Below are positions 44,597-55,384 of a DNA stretch of 64,000 nucleotides, one piece after another. The stretch comes from Branchiostoma floridae (taxonomy: Eukaryota; Chordata; Leptocardii; Amphioxiformes; Branchiostomatidae): NCBI RefSeq assembly GCF_000003815.2, contig NC_049990.1, positions 22,480,623 to 22,544,622 of the forward strand, in the 5' to 3' direction. The notes under the pieces are model-generated. The model was given only the letters and a program-made list of their open reading frames with translations. It ran no database searches and was not told the DNA's origin. A program made the position numbers and the translations under genes. How positions within the stretch are numbered: the first letter of the stretch is position 1; every line of letters begins with the position of its first letter.

Positions 44597-47500
44597 CTAG
44601 GCGTCTGTACCGTCGTCGTAGCCGAGGTCGCGATAAGCAACCTTTATGTCGTCCTTCACTGGTTTCGGAAATGCCAAGCTGCCATACAAAATAAGAAACA
44701 ATTATAGTTATCAGAAGGTAAAGGTTTTGGGAGCTTTTCACTAAGGCCCCGGCAAGTAAATTTTATGGACGGCATCCTCTGCAGACTCTAAATTTAATGC
44801 GAGATGGCGAAAAACAAGGTGGCTAGAGTTTCAAATCAGACACCATAAATGCTGTAACAGGAATTGATGCGTCCAAGCATGGCTTCAATGTAAAGTCTTG
44901 TACTTCTGTATTTAAGAAATCCACAAAAGGATACTAATTATGGTAGACTAGTATCACTTACCAAGTTGACAACTAGACTATAGTCATGGCTACCACATGT
45001 CATTGGTGCCATTTTTGCTATCGAACTAGTTTCACTTCAACAATTCTGTACATGTACTTCACTAGTGACAATTCTACAAGCACAATCAATGCTACCACAC
45101 GATATATTTCCCTCTTTTTTTTACTTTTTCGTAATGTTTATCATCTCCGGAGCGGGTATTCTTGTGTTTTTTTTTTTAATTCAGGAAAAAAATATGAGAG
45201 CACTGGTACCATCCATAAAATTTACTTTCTATGCCCTAATGATGAGTAAAGCAATAGTCCACTTTGCCATGACACGAGCAAGATTAGGAACTCACCGTCT
45301 GCGGTAGACGTAAAACCCTACGAGAGCCGCGATGACTACAGCCAGGAGGAACCCAATCACGGCGCCGGCGATCGTACCTCCGGATGTAACAGGTGCTGTG
45401 TAGGAAAAGCATTCAGAAGGATGATGAGATTTCTGGCACTTATTGCAATGAATCGAATATATAGATAAAACAGGGGCGACCTAACACTCTATCTCAGGGT
45501 TACTTCTAACAAGAAACAGATTATATATAAAGTTACATCTAAAGATGATATAATATTGTTTCAATCAATCTAGAGATTGTTTTCGAAAATCTGGAGATTG
45601 TATGAAACGTGTCTGGAAATTGTTTGAAAACTATCTGGAGATTTAAAAATCCGATTGTTTAAAAAAACTCGAGATTGTATCTGGAGATCATTTGAAAGCA
45701 GGAGATTGTCTGAAAAAATCTGGAGATTGTTGAAAGAAGTCCACAGATTTTCCTGTGGAAAATGGCATAATTTTTTTTTTCAATTTTCAATGACACATGA
45801 TGATCCCCTCTGATACGTACAATGTCATCAAAGTTTTGTTTACAAAATATCAACTTGATAATAACCTGTAAAAGTTAGAAGCTTTTGTCCAAAGTGCATC
45901 ATTTAGTCTATACTATAGAGGATGTTACATATTGTCCGAAAATAAATAAAATCCTAGTTTGGCCGATATTGATCATAAACTCGTCTTATATATTGAGGAA
46001 TAAATCGCTTTTTAAATCTTTGGAAGTTACATTTTTCAGTCTAAATGTTTCAAGAAAACGGGAGATGACGAAAACCTTACCTGCGGTTGCTTTTTCCCCC
46101 GTCTGTCCTTCCTCCGTATCCGGTATGTCGTCACAGTTGTTCTGTTTGCCGGGTGTTGGGGCGGACAGGGCGAACTGTGACAGGGTGACGGGATCAGTGC
46201 CTCTGCACCTGCTGAGCGACTCGTCTATGTCTCCCGGGTAGTGCACCTGCGACTCGTGTAACGGCTTCTGTCCAGGTGTGAGAGTCTTCAGGATCAGGTT
46301 ACTGCCTGTCCACTCACGTGTAGAGTACACCACGGCGTCTATGAGGTTGTCCAACGTCACAGGCATCCCCTTCTTGTACCGTCCGCCCGGATCGTAGTAC
46401 AGAGCCACGGCGTCTTCTCCGTTTTGTATGACGTTTTGGAACCTGTCTAGTTGATAGTCCGGAGTTTGACGCAAACCTTCCGTTCCTATAACAAAATACC
46501 CTTTCGGTGGAATTGAGTAGCCTTCTAAACCAATAGCTAGGTACACTTTATCCCTGTTACCGTCGTATAACACTACGGAGACGGAGTCTAGTGATACAGT
46601 CTTCGACTCTTTGTTGTAGAGCTCTATGAATTCTCTCCGGTCATACGAGGGGTTGCCTACGTTTATTTCGTTGATGATGATTTTGGGCGCTTTGGACGAA
46701 CAGTTGTTCCTAGCGCCGGGTGTTGGGTATGTTAGGGCGAAGTTTGATAGCTCGCGGGGGGTTACACCGCCACATCTACCGAGAGATTCATCCACGTCGT
46801 CGGCATTGAAACTGGAGTCTTCATGGAGGGCCTTCTGTCCAGGTGTCAGGGTGTTCAAAAGGACGTTAGTTCCTTCAAAGACTTTCTTTGAGTAGACTAC
46901 TGCGTCTATCAATCCCTCAGTTGTAACAGGCATCAGTTTGTAATACCGTGCACTCGGGTTGTAATACAGACCAATTCCGTCTTCCCTGTTTTTCAACAAT
47001 CTTTCGCTTTTGTCAATGACGTAGTCCGGGCGAGGGACGACCCTTTTTGATCCAACCACGAAGTAACCCTTTGCCGTGATTTCTCTCCCAGTGAGGTCAA
47101 TTATTTCGTACGCCCAGTTATGATCATCGTCGTAGAAGATCAGGTAAACAGAATCGAGTGGTATCCTGAAGTCGTTTGGGTTGTACAACTCGACGAACTC
47201 ATGCTTATCCTGTTTCGGGTTGTCTGCGTTGAACTCATTGATGACAAGATTGGGTGTTGGAAGAGGGCGACAGTCGTTTGGGCGTGATGGCGAAGGAAGA
47301 GTCGCCTGGAACTGGGAGATGGCCCGGGGAACGAACCCGCCACACCTGCTGACAGACACGTCAATGATGCCGCTCTCCACGACAGCGCTGGAGCCAGGGG
47401 CCAAGACATCTATGAGCGGTGTGTGGGTAACGTTGGGGTGCTTGGTGTAAACTACCACGTCGACGAGGTCTCTAGCGATGGGGTTCATGCCGAGTTTGTA

Positions 47501-50500
47501 AAGATCTGGGGTGAGAGGATCGCTGTAATACAGCGCCACGGCGTCAGGTCCGTTCTGGAGGATCCTCGTCCCCGCTTGCAGCACCATGTTCGGCTTCGGT
47601 ACAACGTTCTTTGTGCCGATGACGAAATACCCGTGTGGCTCAACTGCCTGTCCGGCTAGGGACATGATTCCATAGGCCTTACGTAAAACGTTCCCCTCGA
47701 ACAGTACAATAACGAAGTTGTCAAGCAGTACAGCTCGGTTCTCCGTGTTGTAAAGTTCAATGAACTCTTGCTTGTCTATGGAAGGATTGTCGGCATTGAC
47801 TTCGTTAATGATGATGATTGGTGTTGTTGTAGGGATTGTTGCTGCTGTTTGGTCAGGTGTTGTTGTTGTAGTTGTTGGTACATCTGTTGTCTGTGAGACA
47901 CTACAGGCGTTGGGTGCACGTGGAGTTGGAGCACTTGACTGAAAAGTGGACAAATCTTTTGCATTGAGTCCTGAACATCTGCTTATTGATTTGTCAGTCG
48001 TTTGAGCCTCTTTGCTTTCTATGATCGTGTTCTGTCCAGGAGCTAGTACCGTCGTCAGGGGGGTGTTCACTAACTGTTGGTACACGGTGTATATGACGAC
48101 ATCTACAAGATTGAGACTCGTCGGATCCATGCCTATGGTGAAGTCACCTGGTGAGCCGTAATACAGAGCCACGGCGTCGGGACCGTTCTGTAAGATGTTC
48201 TGTCCCTCGCCAAGAATCACGTCCGGAACAGGCTGGACGTTAGCCGTTCCTATGACAAAGTAACCTTTCTTTGGGATTCTCTGTCCTGTGAGGGGGATAA
48301 CATCGTACGCTTTGGGCGAAGAAGCGCCGTCGTATAACACAAGCACGAAGTAGTTCAGTATCACGTCATAGTCCTCTGTGTTGTACAGTTCGATGAACTC
48401 CTGGTCGTCTACTGAAGGCATGTCAACATTGATCTCACTGAGTATTACTCCTGGATAGTTACTCACGGGAACCACCGTGCAGTTGTTCCTCCTACCAGGA
48501 GTGACAAATCCGAGTTTGAACTGGTCTAACCGCAGTGGGTCGTTCCCCGTACATCTACTGATGGATTCGTCCACGTCCCCGGCGTTATGTTGGGAGTACT
48601 CGATCAGAGCTTGCTGTCCAGGTGTAAGCGTGTTCAAGATGGCGTTACTTCCGTCCCAGAACCTTACAGAATACACCACTGCATCTATCAGGTTGTTAGC
48701 CGTTACAGGTATCTGGTAATAGTTGTCACCGCCGCTTGGGTTGAAGTAAAGTGCGACTCCGTCCTCTCCGTTCTGAAGGATGTTTTTGCCCCTTTCCAAT
48801 GCAAAATCAGGACGAGGGACAACAAGGGAAGACCCCACGACAAAGTAACCGTCTGGTTCTATTTCATACCCGCTCAAGTTGATGGCACTATACGCGCGGT
48901 CATTGTTACCATTGTACAAGACGAGGAAGACAGAATCCAGAGAAACCTTCTCCATCCCTGGATTGTAGATTTCTACAAATTCCATCGTGTCGAACCTTGG
49001 ATTGTCGGCGTTCACTTCGTTTATTACGAGCCTCGGCGGTGCTCGTGCGGGTGTCGGCGGGGCAGTCGGCAAAACTCGGCAGTCGTTTATCTCCGATGGG
49101 GAGGGGTAGGTGGTCTGAAACATCGCCTGGACGCGTGGGATGGTCCCTCCACACCGGCTAATGGACGCGTCAGGAATATCCGCTCTTTCCAGGATAGCTC
49201 TCTGACCAGTTGTTAAGATGCTGGCTAGCGGCGTGTCCAGTTTATTACGATATTTGCTGTAGACGACGGCATCGGCCAAATTTACCGCCGTCGGTGCCAT
49301 ACCCGTTTGATATGCTGACCTATCATAGTAAAGCGCAACCGCGTCTGGGCCATTCTGTAATATATGCTCTTCCCTGGGTAGAACTATATCCGGTAGGGGT
49401 TGGACTTTACCGGAACCAACGGTGAAGAATCCGTTTGCTTGCACAGTTTGTCCCCGCAAAGGAATAACTTCGTAAGCCTTCATCGAGTTGCCGTCAAAGA
49501 GGACAATGACGAACCCGTCTAACGCTACTGCGCGGTTCTCCTGGTTATATAGTTCTATGAACTCCTGATCGTCAGCAAAAGGGTTGTCGGCGTTTATTTC
49601 ACTTATGATGACGTTAGGTCGCAGGGTAGGAAGTGGTTGGATCGGTGTTGGGGTAGAGGTGGGCAGGGCCGCTGTTGTTGAGATTATGACCTCTCGACAA
49701 TCGTTTACGCGAGCTGGAGAGGTGTATGTTGCTTTGAACATGGATAGATCTCTTAGAGCGAGGCCACCACATCTACTAATGGAAGAGTCTACGGCATCGC
49801 TTTTTGTGATGAAGTTTTGCCCAGGAGCTAACACATTCACCATCGTTGCCAGTGTTGGGTTGGACATCTCGCTAGCTTTGGCAAAGATGACAACATCTAT
49901 GAGATTTCTGGAGGTGGGTGCCATTCCTACCGTGTAGTCAGTCGCTTGTCCGTAGTACAAGGCAATCGCCTCGGGTCCGCCTTGATGAATATGTACGCCA
50001 TAGTCAAGCGCTTTGTCAGGTACCGGCTGTACGTTTCTACTACCGATAACGAAGTATCCGTTCGGTTGGATAAAGTATCCTATCAGGGGGATCACGGCGC
50101 ATGATTGGGTAGGAGAACTGCCTTCGTAGAGGACGAGAACGAAATAGTCCAATGAAATGGCGCGACTCTCCGGGTTGTAAAGTTCGATGAATTCCTGCCC
50201 ATTGGTTGGAGGATCTTCTGGGTTGGCTTCACTGATGACTAGCGCTGGTGGAGGGAACGGGACTGGTAATTCCGTCTGTTGAGGAGCTGGTGTTGCCGGC
50301 GGGGTAGGACAGCTATTGGCGCTGGCTGGTGTGGGTGTTGTAGCACGAAATTGCGACAAGACTTTGGGCGTGAATCCTCCACACCTGCTTATAGACGGAT
50401 CAATCTCAGAACCTTCCAACACTATGTTCTGTGAAGGAGCGAGTATGTTCAGTAGCGGGGTGGATGTCATGGAGGAGTACTTAGTGTATATCACAACGTC

Positions 50501-51514
50501 TACTAACTTATCAGCCGTCGGTGCCATCCCTACGGAATAGTCGGTGAGATAACCGTAATAGAGAGCCACTGCGTCGGGCCCATTTTCTAAGATGTTCACT
50601 CCCTTTGGTAGAATGTAGTCCGGTACAGGTCGGACGTTTCTTGACCCGACAACGAAGTAGCCACCTGGCTTGACGACATATCCGGTGAGACTGATTACGT
50701 CATAAGCGTTCGCGGTCGTACTTCCGTCGTAGAGCACGAGGACGAAGTTATCCAGCACGACATCGCGACTTTCGAGGTTGAAGAGTTCGATGAATTCCTG
50801 GTCGTCGACCATGACATTGTCGGCGTTCACTTCGGAGATGATCACAGCTGGAGTTGGGGGGAGGACGGGGCGAGGTTCCGGGAGGGTTGGGGGTCCGGCG
50901 GTGGGGGGAGGTGGGTCACAGTCGTTTACTCGCCCGGGGGTAGGGTTCCCTGATTTAAACCTGGACAGGTCTATAGGAACAATGCCATTGCAACTACTGA
51001 TGGAAACATCTGTACCGGAAATTTCCGTGACAATGCTTTGTCCCGGTGCTAGAGCTTCCAGTAGAGATGTTGGTCTTGGATATTTGGTGTAGATGACTAC
51101 ATCGACCAAGCTGCTTGTTGTAGGAGCCATGCCCACCGCAAAGTCCGCCGGATTGCCATAGTAAAGCGCCACTGCATCCGGCCCGTTCTGTAAAATATTT
51201 TCTGCGGTAGAAAATATCTTGTTTGGAGTCGGCTGGACTTTAGCTGACCCGATGACGTAATATCCCTTTGGCTGGACTATGTCGTCATTTCCGAATGTGA
51301 TGACGTCATACGCACGTGATGGGTCGGTCTCTCCGTTGTACAGGACGAGGGTGAAGCTTTGCAGGGACACGGGCGTGCTGCCGGCGTTGTAGAGTTCAAT
51401 GAACTCTTGGTCGTCGATGGAAGGGTTGTCGGCGTTGATTTCGCTGATGATGACAGCGGAAGAGGCGGCTCGGAGGACGGACAGCAGGAGCAGAACTTTC
51501 CATTCCATCGTCAT
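44597..51514 (-). CDS. LTD gene 1: surface protein with nine lamin-tail-like domains, 1871 aa
   Basis: Exons: 51514-46081 (giant, 5434 coding nt), 45395-45296 (100 nt) and 44678-44597. Phases agree (1, then 2). Start: ATG at 51514 sits directly after an AG acceptor; an upstream in-frame ATG at 51523 is the alternative. Signal peptide MTMEWKVLLLLSVLRAASS. Nine modules of ~190 residues follow, each starting like VIISEINADNP then QEFIELYN, continuing with GYFVIG, NGPDAVALYYG and VDVVIYTKY, and closing with SRCGG and a second Cys (NDC/NNC). The first half matches the lamin tail domain fold (Pfam LTD). Module order is A-A-A-A-B-A-A-B-B; B modules read INEVNADNP, NGEDGVALYYNP and DVDESLSRC. Pro/Thr-rich linkers separate A modules. 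Transmembrane helix in exon 2: GGTIAGAVIGFLLAVVIAAL, then YVYRRR. The 27-residue tail ends VAYRDLGYDDGTDA. The paired Cys and signal peptide point to an extracellular chain. Function unknown. Confidence 0.9.
44754..45227. mobile_element. MITE-like family F4, copy b
   Basis: Left end AAGTAAATTTTATGGACGGC and right end CATCCATAAAATTTACTT. It aligns along its length with 39065-39558 and sits in the last intron of LTD gene 1. Confidence 0.75.
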
Positions 51515-51523
51515 CTGTTTCAT

Positions 51524-53490
51524 GATACAAATACAGGGCAGATAACACAGTCAGACCTCTCCATAGGAAAGCATGTTAAGATACACTGAAACAAGGCTTC
51601 AGAAAAGTACTAACCCAAATTTCAATCTTAAAAACTATTCTCTTCCTGAAAGTCACAAGGATCATCATAATAACCATTAAAAAACAGGCTCAAACTCCGA
51701 AAGCTCGCTCTATGAAAGAAACCTCACCTTTGACCCCAGTTTTCTCCTGATACCACCCGTATAACCAAAAAAACTAAAATCCTTCCGCGACAAACCCTAA
51801 CCCAAATAGTCTACAGATTAAGCCAAAATCTTCAAGGAAAAATAGGATTTTCAAGGATTTCACTTGCATGTCACTTGTTTAGTTACGTGTAAACCAGGGC
51901 AAACCAGGGCACCAGTATACTGGCTACAAAGTGACGTCACGTAAATTTTAATTTTCAGCATTCTATACATAACAACCTTTCTCAATGCGCGAGTTTACTC
52001 AACAGATACAGTACGACATGGTAGTGTCATCCAGATGTGCACAGTTTGCAATTGTTTGTTTGTTTGCTTGCTTGCTTGCTTGTAAAACAAATTTTGGCGC
52101 CTTCATTATGAAATCTAAGTGGCCAGGAAGGTTGAACAAATGACTGAACACACAGGGTAAGGTATACCGAACAATGGATTCTTCAGTTTTGTTCTTTCAC
52201 ACCTTCTTCTTTGACTTTGTGACTGACTTTGTCATTCTTCGACATAATAGTAGCCTTCTTCGATATTCAGTTTTTGCGGCATGAATAAACAAAGGTTCAA
52301 ACAGACAAATTTAGTCATATTGCAGCTGCTTTGTACGCTTGACAGTATGATCATTTTTAAACGGTCGAAAATTGATATGCACGTGGATGTGATCCATATA
52401 ATCAAATCAACATGGCCTTATGAAATAAAATCTTCCGTGATATACAAAATTCCAATTGGTTTATAGGAACATGTTGACCCAAGGTCCCACGGCTATATGA
52501 ACCTATTGGGTCCCTATCACAGCATACTTGGAAAGATCAAACAAAAGTCATGCCATATCAGTACTGTAATCGATCAGTAGCACCTGCCATGATAAAATAC
52601 CACGAGAAAACACACGTGGGAATGTTTCTCTAACAAGTTGTCAGGCTGTTTGTTCAGCAATGTCAGGTCATAGTTCACTTTTATTATGTGATTTATAATA
52701 AGGTTTTATTGCAAATTCATGCCCATGGAGCTAATTGCAAGTGAACAAAAATCAAATACATGAAGTAATTGAAAACAGCTAAATGATATAATCAAGCTCA
52801 GAAATCACTAAAGTTACGTAATTATTGAACTCTAATCCCCCTTGTGCATACCCCTTGCAGTTTGGATAACCCAATTTACCACAGAGACTATAACCTTTCA
52901 GACAGCTCGCTCATTATTCTGCACCTCAGTGTGTGTAATGACATAAACCCGTTAATTAGGGGGCACTATTTTTTTCAAATGTAGTTTTTGCTGAAATACA
53001 TCCCTAGAATTTACCACAATCCTCTGAGTTGTCATGGCAACAGTGAAATACGTTTTGCTGGCCATCTGTTTTTGTACTGGGCCGTACAAGCAACCTAGTG
53101 CAAAGGGAAATGGCCAGCAAAAGTGTATCATGAGCCAAAAGAGACGGAAAGGGACCCAGCGAGCCTGCTATGGAGGCTACTAATGTTGAGTATCTGACTT
53201 AAGTTAGATTGAAATAACCATTTCCATTTATTCTGACTTGTACAAGTACAATTCTTGTACAAGCGTCCCAGTCATAATTTTTACATTCCTTCATATGGCC
53301 ATTCACATTCACAATTCTATATTCTTCATGCAATGATTTTCTTAGTAGGGTGATGTAATCCTAAACTGCATATCAAATAATAAAGCAAATATGGGGAGGG
53401 GAGCAGTATAACGAGAAGAAAACACAACAACAGAAACATTTATAATCCCTGTAGAACTGAGAATACATCAACAATGTTCATGAAAGATTC
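51524..53490. other. LTD gene 1 upstream region / probable 5' UTR intron
   Basis: If the donor at 53497 is used, this is an intron of about 2 kb. It contains the F2 copy b and a repeated 11-mer (AAACCAGGGCA) at 51891-51910. No coding feature is seen. Confidence 0.4.
52085..52412. mobile_element. MITE-like family F2, copy b (one end clear)
   Basis: The right end ATCCATATAATCAAATCAAC is the F2 terminus. Interior blocks TCATTATGAAATCTAAGTGG and CCAGGAAGGTTGAACAAATG match copy c. The left terminus is replaced by a (TTTG/CTTG)n run. Confidence 0.65.
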
Positions 53491-53497
53491 TACTTAC

Positions 53498-53620
53498 CAC
53501 TTCTGTCGCTCTGGCGTGGTTCCTTGCCGATGAAACAATGTCTACGGTTTGAAACTTCTTCGGTAGTTGCGGGAAGGAACAATGACACTATTTGTTACAG
53601 AACAGGACAGGTAAGAAGCG
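53498..53620 (-). other. probable 5' UTR exon of LTD gene 1
   Basis: Reading leftward, CGACAGAAGTG is followed by GTAAGTAGAATC, a strong splice donor at 53497, which would join to the AG just before the ATG at 51514. Gene 2 shows the same plan at 59089. The 5' boundary is unknown. Confidence 0.45.
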
Positions 53621-53674
53621 TGGGTGATAGATAATATCGTGTGTCACAACTATCTAATCGTCAGAGAGGTATCG

Positions 53675-53774
53675 NNNNNNNNNNNNNNNNNNNNNNNNNN
53701 NNNNNNNNNNNNNNNNNNNNNNNNNNNNNNNNNNNNNNNNNNNNNNNNNNNNNNNNNNNNNNNNNNNNNNNNNN
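53675..53774. other. assembly gap (100 N)
   Basis: A run of exactly 100 N next to a long tetranucleotide microsatellite, which probably broke the assembly. Confidence 1.
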
Positions 53775-53805
53775 GTATGTATAAACCCAAAACCCATCTA
53801 TACTT

Positions 53806-54325
53806 GCAACTATCTGTCTGTCTGTCTGTCTGCCTGCCTGCCTGTCTGTCTGCCTGTCTGTCTGTCTGTCTGTCTGTCTGTCTGACTGTCTGTATGTATA
53901 GTGTCTGTCTGCCTGTCTGCCTGTCTGCCTGTCTGTCTATCTGTCTGTCTGTCTGTCTGACTGTCTGTATGTATAGTGTCTGTCTGTCTGTCTGCCTGTC
54001 TGTCTATCTGTCTATCTGTCTGTCTGTCTGACTGTCTGTATGTATAGTGTCTGTCTGTCTGTCTGCCTGTCTGTCTATCTGTATGCCTGTCTGTCTGTCT
54101 GTCTGTCCGTCTGTCTGCCTGTCTATCTGTCTTTCCGACTGCCTGCCTGTTTATCTGTCTGCATGAATGTCTTTCGGTCTGTCTGTATTCCTGTCTGTCT
54201 GTATGTCTGTCTGTATGTGTGCATGTCTGTGTGTGTGCATGTCAGTCTGTCTGTCTGTATGTATGTATGTCTGTATATATATATCTTTCTGTATGTCTGT
54301 CTGTCTGTATATATCTATATATCTT

Positions 54326-54395
<70 letters not shown>
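53806..54395. repeat. (CTGT)n / (CT)n / (AT)n microsatellite
   Basis: About 590 bp of CTGT tetranucleotides with a higher-order repeat (CTGACTGTCTGTATGTATAG recurs three times), passing into CTCT and then a pure AT run ending near 54395. ORFs across it are artefacts. Confidence 0.97.
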
Positions 54396-55125
54396 ATGAA
54401 TTTTCATTCATCCTTGCACACATCGTCATGAGACTACATCCATGCGAAATGAAACATCAAAGGAAAGACAATACACAAGAAATAGATACTTTGTAACGTT
54501 CAACGTTTGTTGATGTATGTTATGTTTTCTCATTGTAGCAAATTTAGTTTCCAGTCTACTTACAAGTATGTAATAATTTACTATGGTAGGTACATGAGAC
54601 ATCATACATGTATGTAGTATTTACTTGTACCTACCGGCTATATTTCTATTCTATCCATACTTGATTAGATCACAAAACAAATTGTTGTTTCTACTGAGCG
54701 CCTTGGGAAAACGCTCAGGCCAGAAATCATTCGTCGTAATTCACAAGCATGTCGAAATACAATCAAAGATCAAAATATTCTTAAAACAAATGACAATATC
54801 TATAGTCGGTGTTTTTTTATATCTGCTCGGATAATGGGCAATTGATAAAATGAAACTTAAAAAGGATTTATGGAAAAAGTCGAATATACAAGAAAAAGGG
54901 ACCTAATACGATATTTTCTTAATAACTAGAACTAACTTTTATATATAGAGAGAGGGTATCTAACATAACGTTTGTCACCATCAGTCTATGTGAGGAGGTT
55001 TGTGTCAAGAAAAGACTATTCTAAACCATTCACCATATTGATGACACTGAAAACATGACAAATAGATAAAATATGATATCGACTTAAGTCAGAACAGGCT
55101 AACGCTAAATAGGTCGATTTAAGAA
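54396..55125. other. no gene seen
   Basis: AT-rich spacer downstream of LTD gene 2 with no supported feature. Confidence 0.4.
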
Positions 55126-55327
55126 CTAACGCTAGGTCACCTTTATCCATAGGGTAACCTATATCCGTTCTTACAGAACAATGGGATATCAAGTCGACGG
55201 ATGGTGGTTTCAAATTGCAATATTTTGAAAATAGTACAATTTGAAACTATCGCCCATCGACTGGATATCCCTGTTTAGCAACACAACGGATATAGGTTAC
55301 CCTGCGGATAAAGGTGAACTATCGTTA
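55126..55327. mobile_element. palindromic MITE family F1, copy D, just after LTD gene 2
   Basis: Left end AACTAACGCTAGGTCACC then TTTATCC, right end GCGGATAAAGGTGAACTATC. It ends 58 bp beyond the stop codon of LTD gene 2, so it probably lies in the 3' UTR. An extra AACGCTAA unit lies just outside its left end. Confidence 0.85.
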
Positions 55328-55384
55328 CCTATCACTAACATTTCTTAGCAGTTTGTAAAATGATAGATGAGGATAATCGTTTCC

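Noticed and set aside
48587-49216. Plus-strand ORFs opposite LTD genes (for example 209 codons here, 112 at 58205)
   Set aside because: They are antisense shadows of the repeated LTD coding sequence and repeat at each module.
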